Shown: piece after piece, positions 48,866 to 58,057 of the stretch | How positions within the stretch are numbered: the stretch's first letter is position 1 | Layout of the letters: every line of letters starts with the position of its first letter | NCBI RefSeq assembly: GCF_023921225.1 | Contig: NZ_CP071527.1 | Coordinates: 630,001-694,000, forward strand | DNA: 64,000 nucleotides | Direction of reading: 5' to 3' | Origin: Legionella lytica | GTDB lineage: Bacteria; Pseudomonadota; Gammaproteobacteria; Legionellales; Legionellaceae | Translations under genes and position numbers: made by a program | Notes under the pieces: generated by a model | What the model saw: only the letters and a program-made list of their open reading frames with translations | What the model was told of the DNA's origin: nothing | Database searches by the model: none

Positions 48866-49951
48866 CTAGTCATTAAGAAACTCACACAGCAAACGCTGGA
48901 AATGATGTGTTCCTTGTTCTTTGGTAGGGGAGAAACGTCCGGTATCATAAAAGCGAGAACGCACCCCTTTTTGCACTGCTTCCACTACAGCTTCATCTTC
49001 ACGTTCGACCTTATCCAGATCGCCTCCAGCTCCTTTGCCTAATTTTTCCTCATCCAAAACATAGGTTAAAAATGAAACTTTAGTTAGCTCTGGTCCCAGG
49101 GGTTTGACTACGTTAACCGAACATCCCCACGGATAGAAGTTGAGCATGGTATTGGGAAATATCCAATAGTAATATGCGGCTACTTGCTTGCCATAGTCAG
49201 GGGAGTCTTTAGGTAAATCAAAGCTCTCTTCGCCAGGGCTAGCTAAGGCCAGTTGCAAATTACAATAGGGGTACAACTCAGTGGTGTAGGTTGTGCAATC
49301 AATTACTTTTCTTAATGAATGGTGTACGAAAGGAATGTGTAAGGCTTCGAGATAATTTTCACAATATAAGGCCCAATGTGCTTTGACCAGATAGTCTCGG
49401 GAACGATTGCTATCCAGGCGCATTTTTTCCATAGGTAACCAGTAAAGGCGCTCCTGTATTTCTTTAAATACTTCATTGAATGGTATTTTGGGAGTTAATG
49501 AGGCGAAAAGAAAAGGGGATAATTCACCAAAGGGGATTTGCGATAAGTTATCTTTTGCGGAGGGAAAATTGCAGGCTTTTTCAAATTCAGGCATATGCAA
49601 AAACTCTCCGCGTAAACTAAAGCGGCGGCCATGGTAGGAACATTTAATTTTTTCGGCAGTACAGGGGGCGTCAATGAGAATATTTCCGCGGTGGGTGCAG
49701 ACATTGCTTAAGCAATGGATCGTATCATCATGATCACGCACAAATAATAAGGGTTCATCCAAAAGCCCAGGGAGCAAGGTGAAGGGAATTAATTTGGCAT
49801 CTAATTGCAAGTCTTCAGTACTTAAGCAAAATTGCCAGGTCGTGGGGAATATCTTTTCTTTTGCCTGTTCGTACCAGTCTACAGAAGTATAGAACTCGGC
49901 TGGTAGAGTGGAGGCTTTTTCAATGTCCGGGTCAACATACAATCTATTCAT
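48866..49951 (-). CDS. Rieske non-heme iron oxygenase alpha-subunit-like protein
   Basis: 361 residues. The Rieske centre is CTHRG with CSYHGRRF downstream (two Cys and two His), and the mononuclear iron site lies around NYLEALHIPFVHH. Pattern and size match choline monooxygenase and related ring-hydroxylating oxygenases. No beta subunit or reductase gene is adjacent, so the electron donor is encoded elsewhere. The stop lies about 60 bases from the permease start. Confidence 0.87.
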   Translation of the reverse strand: MNRLYVDPDIEKASTLPAEFYTSVDWYEQAKEKIFPTTWQFCLSTEDLQLDAKLIPFTLLPGLLDEPLLFVRDHDDTIHCLSNVCTHRGNILIDAPCTAEKIKCSYHGRRFSLRGEFLHMPEFEKACNFPSAKDNLSQIPFGELSPFLFASLTPKIPFNEVFKEIQERLYWLPMEKMRLDSNRSRDYLVKAHWALYCENYLEALHIPFVHHSLRKVIDCTTYTTELYPYCNLQLALASPGEESFDLPKDSPDYGKQVAAYYYWIFPNTMLNFYPWGCSVNVVKPLGPELTKVSFLTYVLDEEKLGKGAGGDLDKVEREDEAVVEAVQKGVRSRFYDTGRFSPTKEQGTHHFQRLLCEFLND

Positions 49952-49967
49952 TACAAAAATCCCTTAA

Positions 49968-51059
49968 TTAATACTGTATCCAATTCTTCTCGGGTATCTT
50001 TTCACCAGAAATTGTTTCATAAGATTTAAAAATATCCCCATCTTGGGACAATAAAATGGCAATAGGACGAGTTGCTTCGAAATGCGCAAATATGATCATC
50101 ATCATCACGGTAATAGGAACGGAAAGAAACATTCCTAAGACACCCCAGATGGTGCCCCAAACCGTTAATGAGAGTAAAATTGCTAAAGGGCTTAAATTCA
50201 ATGAGTTACCCAGAAAACGCGGTTCAATTATGTTGCCAACAAGAAATTGTATCGACCCCAGACCGATAATAATTTCTAGAAAATGGAGCCAGTCAGCAAA
50301 CTGTACTATGGCTAAAGTGGCTGGGAAAAAAATGGCGATAATTGCCCCGATATTGGGAATAAAATTGAGAAAGAAAATGAGCAGAGCCCAAAATTCGGCG
50401 AAATCGACTCCTACCCATTTCATAATGAACCAACTTGCCATTGCGGTAGCAATACTTAAAAGCGATTTTAAGCCTAAGTAAATTTGGGTGTCGTTAACTA
50501 TATGGATCAAAATATTATTAACTAATTGTTGATTCTCTAGCGAGGGGACTAGGGCATCGATTTTTCGGAGGAAGTAGTGTTGCTCTACAAATAAAAAGGC
50601 AACATACAAGGCGATGAGAACAGTGGAACTGGCGAGAGTAGTAAAAACACCAGAGACTTTTAGAAGCATCGTTTGAATATTAATGGTTTTTATAATGTTA
50701 TTAACGTTAGTTAATACTTCAATGTGATATCGCTTGTCGATGCCATCAATAATAGACAATAGATGATCTTGGTAACGTCCAGAAGCATAAACAACATTAC
50801 TGACATTATTCGAAATAATATTTATGAAGATACTGATAAAAATCGCAGCGACACCAAAGGCTAAAATCATACTCAGCCAATTAGGGAGTAAAGCGCCGTA
50901 TTTAGGAATGCGTTGGATAATACCTTGAATGGTATTGAGAATGTGCCAAATAAAGATTGCCAAAACAACTGGAATAAAGATGTTGCTGCCAACGATAAGA
51001 AAATAACCGACTATCCATACGATAATTAAGCTGGCTGCAAATCCAATAACGCGCCCCAT
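49968..51059 (-). CDS. AI-2E family (PerM/YdiK-like) membrane transporter
   Basis: 363 residues with seven or eight membrane segments. LLSIATAMASWFIMKWVGVDFAEFWALLIFFLNFIPNIGAIIA region and the PRFLGNSLNLSPLAILLSLTVWG segment are the family hallmark. Members include TqsA and Na+/H+ antiporters, so the substrate is open. Sixteen bases upstream of the Rieske oxygenase gene start on the same strand. Confidence 0.9.
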   Translation of the reverse strand: MGRVIGFAASLIIVWIVGYFLIVGSNIFIPVVLAIFIWHILNTIQGIIQRIPKYGALLPNWLSMILAFGVAAIFISIFINIISNNVSNVVYASGRYQDHLLSIIDGIDKRYHIEVLTNVNNIIKTINIQTMLLKVSGVFTTLASSTVLIALYVAFLFVEQHYFLRKIDALVPSLENQQLVNNILIHIVNDTQIYLGLKSLLSIATAMASWFIMKWVGVDFAEFWALLIFFLNFIPNIGAIIAIFFPATLAIVQFADWLHFLEIIIGLGSIQFLVGNIIEPRFLGNSLNLSPLAILLSLTVWGTIWGVLGMFLSVPITVMMMIIFAHFEATRPIAILLSQDGDIFKSYETISGEKIPEKNWIQY

Positions 51060-51228
51060 TGCTTTATCTCTTTTAAAGTGAATTCACGTTAATATACCTA
51101 CTTTTTTTGAGCTGTGCTATGCCTATCTGCAGTGGTAAGCAAAACCTTTCATCCCATATTTTATTTTCGTACACGGCTGTGATTCCGTCAGCAAGAATTA
51201 CGAAATAAAATTTTTAAAAATCAATTGG

Positions 51229-52155
51229 TTAGTTACTACCAAAAACTCGATAGGAAGTACCTGGGAGTGATTTTGCTTCATACATCGCTGCATCTGCTTG
51301 TAATAAGACCGATTCACTGCTGATATAACGGTTATTATGACAGTTTACAATGCCAATGCTGAGTGTAATGGGGAGTTCATTTCCAGATAAATTAAAAGGT
51401 GCATCCATAAGCGAGGCAATTTTTTTTGCCACGATTTCACTTTGATGAGGATCGGAAAGATTTTCAAGCAGAATAGCAAATTCATCTCCCCCAAAACGAG
51501 CTACAACGTCATAGGAGCGCAGAGATTGTTTCAACCGCGAGCTTACTTCCTTTAGTAGTTTATCCCCAGCAATGTGCCCATAGGTGTCATTAACTTGTTT
51601 GAATTTATCGAGATCAAGTAAGAGCACACTAATTATGCCTCCAAGTTGCCTCATTTTTGCGAGAGCAATTTCCAGGCGATTTTCAAAGAGCATACGATTG
51701 GCAAGCCCTGTCAGCATATCGAAATTAGCTCGGATAATGAGTACATCTTCGAATTGTTTTCTTAATACGGCATATTGGATCGCACGTTTAATTAAGTTAG
51801 CATCTAATTGATCTTTAAATAAATAATCTTGAGCACCCTGCTTTATGGCTTCAAGTGCTAAACGCTCATCTTTATAACCAGTTAAAAAAATAATAGGTAG
51901 TTTGGGGGACATATTCTGAATGCTATGTAATCCATTAAAGCCGTGAGAATCCGGTAGGGTGCGATCTAATAATGCAACATCAAACTCCTGCTCAGAGACA
52001 ATTTTTAGCGCCTCGCTAATTGTTGAGGCTCTTTCCAATAGGTGAGCTTGAGGCATAGCCTGCTGTAACACCTTACTAATAATCATTGCATCACCGACAG
52101 AGTCTTCAATGAGCAAGATTTTTAGAGGATTAGAGGCAGATGAATCGTGCATCAT
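51229..52155 (-). CDS. Response regulator with GGDEF output (diguanylate cyclase)
   Basis: Makes c-di-GMP under control of a phosphorelay. The receiver domain has Asp18, phosphoacceptor Asp64 (ALLD), Thr92 and Lys114. The cyclase domain starts at about 140 with DMLTGLANR; the active loop is GGDEF at 222-226 with an intact RxxD inhibitory site (RSYD, 213-216), so product feedback is expected. Length is 308 residues. The gene lies 91 bases from the sensor kinase at 52247 on the same strand and is its likely partner. Confidence 0.95.
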   Translation of the reverse strand: MMHDSSASNPLKILLIEDSVGDAMIISKVLQQAMPQAHLLERASTISEALKIVSEQEFDVALLDRTLPDSHGFNGLHSIQNMSPKLPIIFLTGYKDERLALEAIKQGAQDYLFKDQLDANLIKRAIQYAVLRKQFEDVLIIRANFDMLTGLANRMLFENRLEIALAKMRQLGGIISVLLLDLDKFKQVNDTYGHIAGDKLLKEVSSRLKQSLRSYDVVARFGGDEFAILLENLSDPHQSEIVAKKIASLMDAPFNLSGNELPITLSIGIVNCHNNRYISSESVLLQADAAMYEAKSLPGTSYRVFGSN

Positions 52156-52246
52156 TTTTTCCTATGTTATTTAACATATCTCTACGTGCCGTTACTGCGA
52201 GGACATCAAAGTATTTTACCTGCTATTATAATACTAGTCTTCTTAT

Positions 52247-54325
52247 TCAGGCATGTAAAATGTTATCATGTTTTGGAAGGGTGAGGGTAAAGTTGCTACC
52301 AAATCCTAGCCTGGATGTGACTGATAAAGAGCCATTGTGGTTTTCGGCAATTTTTTTGCAAATGGATAGACCAAGTCCACTTCCTTTAATTGAATCCCAT
52401 GCATGTAGGCGCCGAAATGGTTCAAAAATTTCTTTAATAAATTGCTCATCAATTCCTAGTCCGTTGTCTTGGACCGTGATTTTCCAATAGGGATCTGCAT
52501 CTTCTACACCAATATGAATAATAGGGACATTACCAGGAGGTTGATATTTTATAGCATTGGTAATTAGGTTTTGTAGGACACGCATAATCTGCATGGGATT
52601 ACCATAAAGCAGTGGGATGGGGTCATGAGTTATGTAGGCTTTTTGTTCCTCGATTAATGTTTTGATGTTTTCTAATGCACTTTTTAAGATGCCCTCTCCA
52701 TCAAAGCAGGTATTTTTAGAGTCTTCATGCACACGAGAATAGGCAAGTAAATCATTAATCACTGCACGCATACGTAGGCCTGCATCGGTCATAATTTTCA
52801 AATATTCTTTGCCCTCATCGTCAAGTTTATCTCGTTTTTCAGTTAATAATAGTTCGCCGAAGTTATTGATCATGCGTATTGGTTCTTGTAGATCATGGGA
52901 GGCCACATAAGCAAATCGCTCCAATTCAGCATTTGAACTTTCTAAGGCTTGCAGGAGTTTTTTATTTGCTGCCTCTGCTTTTTTGCGATAGGAAATGTTT
53001 TGCACTAATGAAACAAAGTATTTGGGGGAACCATCATTATCCCAAACTAAAGAGACGCTCAATAACCCCCAGACCAGATGGCCATCTTTGTGAATATATC
53101 TTTTTTCCATTTGATAGCTGTCAATTTGTTTATTGAGCATCAAGAGCACATTTTCCAAATCAGTTTCTAAATCATCAGGATGCGTTAATGTTTGAAAATC
53201 ACTTTGTAGCAATTCTTCCTCACTGTAGCCGAGCATGGTGCATATTGATTGATTCACTATTAACCATTTTCCTGTAGGCGAGATTAAGGCCATCCCGGTT
53301 GAGGCATGTTGCATGGCTGAACGGAATATTTCTTCACTGGCTTTGGTTGCATCCTCTGCGGCTTTACGTTCGGTAATGTCGCGCGCAATGGTGGTAAGGC
53401 AGACAGGTTCTCCCATCACATTTCTATGTAAGGTTACTGATTGTAAGACCGGGATTTCCCGGCCACTACGATGTAATAAAGCCAATTCCCCAGTCCAATA
53501 TCCTTTTTCAAAGGCGGTGGGTATGACTTCATTAATTATTTTTTGTACCGCCCACTGAGGATGCATGTCGGAAATTTTCATCGGTGACAGATCGTAATCT
53601 TCGGGTAAACCAACCATCTGTTTAGCACTTTGGTTATGGTATAATAAATTTCCTTGTAAATCGGCAATTCCTACGAAATCAGAGGATTCTTCGATTAGGG
53701 CGATTAGTCTTGAATGTTCTTCTTCCATTTTGCGGTTTTCAGTCACATCTCGGGTTATATTAATAAACCCTGATAATCTTTGTTTGTCATTATATATAGG
53801 CTCCATTAAAATGCGCGCCCAAAAAGGTTGGCCATCTTTACGTATTCGTATCGCCTCACCCTCAAATTTGCCTTGCTTTTTGGCAATGGTTATTGTGCTT
53901 AAAGGAATGCCTTTTGCGGCATCCTCACGGGGATAAAACAGGGAGAAATGTCTACCCACTATTTCTTTTTCTGAATATCCATAAACGCGTTGTGCGCCAA
54001 TATTCCAACTTTTTACATGTCCTAAAGGTGTTAGGGTGAAAATGGCATTGTCTTTGATGCTGTCTAGAATCATTTTATAGTGCTGTTCATTATCAAAGAG
54101 TGACTTACTTTTTTCGTGTGATTTAAGTATCAAATACATGCAGGCCGCCATTAGAACGGTTATCAGCAAGCAAAAAGTAAAAATAAGCATTACAACATGG
54201 AAGGCAGCAGAAGGTTCCCCTATCCAACGATGTAGAGTAATTAATGCAAAACTCATTACAATAATCAGGCATAAGAAGATGATCCACATCCATGCGTTGA
54301 GCTTTTTATAATTTATTTCTGTCAT
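52247..54325 (-). CDS. PAS-domain sensor histidine kinase
   Basis: Membrane-anchored kinase. Two membrane helices (about 15-70) enclose only a short periplasmic loop, so sensing is probably intracellular. Three PAS/PAC units follow in about residues 85-455, each ending with a VTENRK or ITERK-like linker, then a HisKA domain with the phosphorylated His in VASHDLQEPI, and an ATPase domain with NLITNAIKY, DNGLGID and GSGLGLSICKK. The start ATG at 54325 has GGA five bases ahead; an ATG at 54343 is possible. Length is 692 residues. Pairs with the GGDEF regulator. Confidence 0.93.
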   Translation of the reverse strand: MTEINYKKLNAWMWIIFLCLIIVMSFALITLHRWIGEPSAAFHVVMLIFTFCLLITVLMAACMYLILKSHEKSKSLFDNEQHYKMILDSIKDNAIFTLTPLGHVKSWNIGAQRVYGYSEKEIVGRHFSLFYPREDAAKGIPLSTITIAKKQGKFEGEAIRIRKDGQPFWARILMEPIYNDKQRLSGFINITRDVTENRKMEEEHSRLIALIEESSDFVGIADLQGNLLYHNQSAKQMVGLPEDYDLSPMKISDMHPQWAVQKIINEVIPTAFEKGYWTGELALLHRSGREIPVLQSVTLHRNVMGEPVCLTTIARDITERKAAEDATKASEEIFRSAMQHASTGMALISPTGKWLIVNQSICTMLGYSEEELLQSDFQTLTHPDDLETDLENVLLMLNKQIDSYQMEKRYIHKDGHLVWGLLSVSLVWDNDGSPKYFVSLVQNISYRKKAEAANKKLLQALESSNAELERFAYVASHDLQEPIRMINNFGELLLTEKRDKLDDEGKEYLKIMTDAGLRMRAVINDLLAYSRVHEDSKNTCFDGEGILKSALENIKTLIEEQKAYITHDPIPLLYGNPMQIMRVLQNLITNAIKYQPPGNVPIIHIGVEDADPYWKITVQDNGLGIDEQFIKEIFEPFRRLHAWDSIKGSGLGLSICKKIAENHNGSLSVTSRLGFGSNFTLTLPKHDNILHA

Positions 54326-54510
54326 CATTTTCCAAGGATTCATAAGAAATTATTTTTATACATTGGGGGGGCTGTCTCCAAAATTTCCACTGACTATGGA
54401 CGTTAACTATGGAGAGGCTCCTCTTTTAATCTTAGCAGAATATTAACTGCGCATTTTAATCAAAAGATGGTCTATATTTACTTAGGTAAACCACGGATAT
54501 GGAGTTCCAA

Positions 54511-55032
54511 ATGAAGAAGAATAATTTAGCAGGAAAATGCAGCAGTTTAAATCATCTTGTTATTGCCTTGTTTTTATTTGCTAGCCCATTAGCAGGAGCT
54601 TATGCTGCGTGTTGCGCAGGCCATGGAGGGGTCGCTTCGTGTAACAAGACTACAGGGGTTCAGATGTGTAAAGATGGCACGGCTTCTCCAACCTGTACTT
54701 GTCCTAAGTCAAAAAATACGAAGAAGACTGAGACACCTAAAACGACCAATACCACTCCAGCAACTACAACAAAAAATAAAGCAACAAAAACTGTTCCTGC
54801 AACAACTAAGAGCACAACCAAGTCTACAACTACTACAACAACAAAACCCAAAAGCAGCTGGTGGGGTGGTAAATCAAAAACAACAACCCCAGAAACTACA
54901 AAGGGAGCTTCAACTTCAGGTAGCACTAAAGGTTGTTGTTCTAATCATGGTGGTATTGCCCAGTGTGACAAATCTACTGGCCACCAATTGTGTAAAGATG
55001 GTACTCAATCACCATCATGTACTTGTCACTAA
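54511..55032 (+). CDS. Secreted protein with two cysteine-rich HGG modules and Thr/Lys linker
   Basis: Signal peptide (1-30, cut near AYA). Two near-identical modules of about 32 residues, each CC-x2-HGG(V/I)A-x-C-(N/D)K(T/S)TG-x-Q-x-CKDGT-x-SP-x-CTC, start the mature protein and end it. Between them lies about 75 residues of low-complexity Thr/Lys/Ser repeats with few other residue types. GGAG sits six bases before the ATG at 54511. Six cysteines per module suggest three disulfides or a metal site. I do not know a function; an extracellular, stiff-linker binding protein is conceivable. The stop overlaps the convergent ATPase stop. Confidence 0.85.
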   Translation: MKKNNLAGKCSSLNHLVIALFLFASPLAGAYAACCAGHGGVASCNKTTGVQMCKDGTASPTCTCPKSKNTKKTETPKTTNTTPATTTKNKATKTVPATTKSTTKSTTTTTTKPKSSWWGGKSKTTTPETTKGASTSGSTKGCCSNHGGIAQCDKSTGHQLCKDGTQSPSCTCH

Positions 55033-57719
55033 ATATAATATGCTTGTTGTGGTACTCGTGCATCTGTATCGTGTGAAACTCCTGACTCTACGAGACAATT
55101 AGCGTTGGGAGTTCTATCATCTCGAGAACAATACGACTGATAATCTGAGGTACAGCCTTCAGTGTTTTCATTGGAAGGCATTCGTCTCAACATGTGGGTA
55201 TGGGATACCGTGTGCGATGCTTGTGTTTCCTTCGCTTCTTCTGTCAAATGGTTGAGTGGTTGATTTTTAAATCGGTAAACATTCAATAAGATAAGACAAG
55301 CTTGTGACATCATAAGAACAACGCCAATCGCTGGGGGAATTGTGAGGCCTGCGGTAATAAATAATACTCCCGAAGTCCCGACCATACCAAAATTGTAGGC
55401 AAAACTCCCAATCATGTTTTGATTAATATTCGCGACCGTTTGTTTGGAAATGGCAAACAATGAGGCAATCGCCATTAATGCACCAGGATGAATTACAGCA
55501 TCAGCGGCTTCCTGAGTTACCTGATCTCCAGAGGCAATGGCACCACTAAAATCGCTTGCAGCCATAGCTTCTGCATCATTTCCTGCATCGCCAAACATCG
55601 CTACTTTACGGCCTCTACTTCTTAGCTCATTGATATAAATTGTCTTTTGGTTGGAAACACACTCAGCGTACACATGGTTAAGGTTGATGCCAAGCTCTTT
55701 TGCATAGCGAAGAGCCGTTTCTCTAGCTGCCCCGGTGCATAGATGAATTTCTTTGCCCATACTTTTTAAGGCATTAAGCGTACGAAGGGCATCCTCACGC
55801 AGAGGGTCAGTCATCACCATATAGCCAATGATGGTTCTGTCACGGGCAACCAGGACTAGATCATCACCGCTGTCTAGCTTCGGTAATGTTTCATTTTCAG
55901 GAAGAGTTATTCCTTGTTTTTGCATTAGGGATCGGCTACCTATGATATAGCTCGTTCTATTTATTTCTCCAATGATCCCTGAGTGGTGCTTTCTATTGAA
56001 TTCGGTTACATCTAATTCATCTGAATTATCGTCTTTAGTATATGCATAAATTGCCTTACCGGTCGGATGAGCCGAGGTTTTTTCCAAGGCAGCACAAATT
56101 TTGCGGAGTTGTGATTCAGATAGTTCTTGTTCATTGAGCGCTTTTATCTGCTTGACTTGGGGAACTCCGGTAGTTAGGGTACCATTCAAATCAAAAATAA
56201 CCGTGTCTATTTGTTCTGCATTTTGTAGCACTTTGGTGCTTTTAAATTGTACGCCATTTTCCGCTGCTTTATGCATTCCCGAGGTCACTGCAAGGGGAAT
56301 AATTAAGCCTAATGTACAAGGGCAAGCGCTTACCAGAATCGATGCTACACATTGAATTGCAGATGCCATCGAGAAGAACAGACCAATGGCAGCTCCTGCC
56401 GTTAATGCGAATAAGAGCACCAGGGGAATGAAGTATTCTAAAAGCTGTACTGCTTGCAGCTCTATAGGGGATTTATCTAAAGCTGCCTTGATAATTTGGG
56501 CATCGAGTCGGGAAAGGTAGGAGTTCTGATAGTTTCTGCTAACGCGAATTCTTAACGGGGCTGCATTTTCTGCAAGGCGCATTCCGGCGAGCACTTTAGC
56601 GTCGGGCATAAAATGGCGTGGAAGAATCGCACCAGTAGTAATCGTATTATAAATAGTGCTTTCTGCAAGACATGTTCCATCTAGGGGAATAATTTCTCCT
56701 GGGTTAACGAGGATGATATCACCGGGTTGAATCTGAGTTAGCAGGGCCTGTTCTTCACGGTCTGCCGCTTCGTCGTCAGTGTCTATGCTAATTTTTCGAA
56801 CTATTTTAGCGGCTCGGTCTTGGAATTTAGCTGTGCCTATTCGTGCTTTAATGCTGTCTTCGATGCCAAGGCCAATATGTCTAAAGCCATAGATAAGCAG
56901 GGCAGCATCGAACATCATAGGTAGCCACGGGGCATATAAAGAGGCAAGAGAAATAACCAGGATCAAGCTCGTACTTAGTGCGAATAGGCTGTCCATAGTT
57001 AGGGCGCGGCTTGCTCGCCATTTTTTCCATGCATCAGCATAGGAGTTTGCACCTAATGCTAAAGTTAGCATGGTACTTAAACCTGCAAGTGGCAGCATCA
57101 CTGCAAGTGACATGGCAGCACCGCTCAAACAAGCGATTAATACAATAACGCCCGCACTACATCCGAGAAATCCCTTAAACCAATGTGACGAAAAATATTT
57201 TTTTGCTTGGTTAAGGATAAGCGCGCTGAGTTGAGGCGATGGCTTAGAGTGAGGCTCTGTAGTCGTGGTCACTCCAGCAATTGGAGGTATTTCTGTTAAC
57301 TGTTCCAAATTTTGGCGGGGTTCTGTTGCATACTCCAAGGGGTGGGGTATTGATGAATGCTCTTCAATTGGGATTATTGGTAGAAGTTCTGCATCTGGGT
57401 CGTAATCATAGTCTTCGCAAGTAAATCTTAGGTCTTCGATGTATGCTCTTATTTTTTGCCAGCTTGCACGTTTTAATTGTTCTTCTATCAGCACACGTTC
57501 TTCGCTTGTTTGTGCTTGTTCTAATAGTTGTATTTCTTCAGGGGTTTCCGAAATAACCATAGTGGTTCTTTTGGGGTCTTTAAATTGAGAAAGATCGGCA
57601 TTAAATGCTTCAAGAGTGATTGATTCTGAAGCGAGATTAAGGCCTACAATACGTTGAATGCTGCCACTACAACCACCACAAGTCATTCCGGAAACATAAA
57701 AAGTTAAAGTCTTAGACAT
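55029..57719 (-). CDS. P1B-type heavy-metal ATPase with altered catalytic motifs
   Basis: 896 residues. An N-terminal HMA-type metal site (GMTCGGC, 11-17) leads a ~170-residue extension rich in Glu/Asp. Membrane helices follow, with the CPC metal motif at 466-468. The soluble core is complete but off-consensus: TGE becomes TGA (362-364), DKTGT becomes DLNGT (Asp510 retained), the HP motif is kept (551-552), the TGD loop reads CTGAA (661-665) and GDGxND reads GDAGND (710-715). A Cys/His-rich tail ends the protein. The YN in helix 7 (GSFAYN) and MSQ in helix 8 resemble copper pumps. The changes suggest reduced or altered catalysis, or a regulatory role. Stop codons overlap the convergent gene. 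Confidence 0.9.
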   Translation of the reverse strand: MSKTLTFYVSGMTCGGCSGSIQRIVGLNLASESITLEAFNADLSQFKDPKRTTMVISETPEEIQLLEQAQTSEERVLIEEQLKRASWQKIRAYIEDLRFTCEDYDYDPDAELLPIIPIEEHSSIPHPLEYATEPRQNLEQLTEIPPIAGVTTTTEPHSKPSPQLSALILNQAKKYFSSHWFKGFLGCSAGVIVLIACLSGAAMSLAVMLPLAGLSTMLTLALGANSYADAWKKWRASRALTMDSLFALSTSLILVISLASLYAPWLPMMFDAALLIYGFRHIGLGIEDSIKARIGTAKFQDRAAKIVRKISIDTDDEAADREEQALLTQIQPGDIILVNPGEIIPLDGTCLAESTIYNTITTGAILPRHFMPDAKVLAGMRLAENAAPLRIRVSRNYQNSYLSRLDAQIIKAALDKSPIELQAVQLLEYFIPLVLLFALTAGAAIGLFFSMASAIQCVASILVSACPCTLGLIIPLAVTSGMHKAAENGVQFKSTKVLQNAEQIDTVIFDLNGTLTTGVPQVKQIKALNEQELSESQLRKICAALEKTSAHPTGKAIYAYTKDDNSDELDVTEFNRKHHSGIIGEINRTSYIIGSRSLMQKQGITLPENETLPKLDSGDDLVLVARDRTIIGYMVMTDPLREDALRTLNALKSMGKEIHLCTGAARETALRYAKELGINLNHVYAECVSNQKTIYINELRSRGRKVAMFGDAGNDAEAMAASDFSGAIASGDQVTQEAADAVIHPGALMAIASLFAISKQTVANINQNMIGSFAYNFGMVGTSGVLFITAGLTIPPAIGVVLMMSQACLILLNVYRFKNQPLNHLTEEAKETQASHTVSHTHMLRRMPSNENTEGCTSDYQSYCSRDDRTPNANCLVESGVSHDTDARVPQQAYYI

Positions 57720-58057
57720 ATTTACCCGCTAAAATTTGATTTATATTTTGCCTGTTAGTTTATTTTGTGAGTCACTAGATGAAATTGACTTAAAAACAGC
57801 ATGTTACAATTTGAATGAAATCATATCACATATGACATTTTTTGCACCCTTTTTTTGCAAAATTGTTAATTTATATTTACAGAGGGAGGTAAAAAGGCCT
57901 TTTCTCTGTATTTTTATAGTTCTAATTAAATCAATTGAGTATTAATGAAGCAAGGAACAGCACCAGCATTTTCTTATATAGATGAAAAATCGGATGACAG
58001 CATTATTACTTATCGTTATGCTTGAACCACTTTTTAGCAACAGCGGAACATTAAATT
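57720..58057. other. Intergenic region, no supported gene
   Basis: 338 bases, AT-rich, between the divergent ATPase and glycosyltransferase-like genes. A weak hairpin (CAGAG/CTCTG around AAAAGGCCTTTT, 57880-57908) is followed by TATTTTTA. The rest presumably contains the two promoters, but no clear consensus was found. Confidence 0.5.

Noticed and set aside
54660..54926. Val-rich minus-strand frame opposite the Thr/Lys linker
   Set aside because: Codon complement of a low-complexity Thr/Lys stretch; no start signals.
54602..55102. 166-codon Gln/Leu-rich frame over the cysteine-module gene
   Set aside because: Alternative frame of the Thr/Lys repeats; the real frame has a signal peptide, ribosome-binding site and conserved modules.
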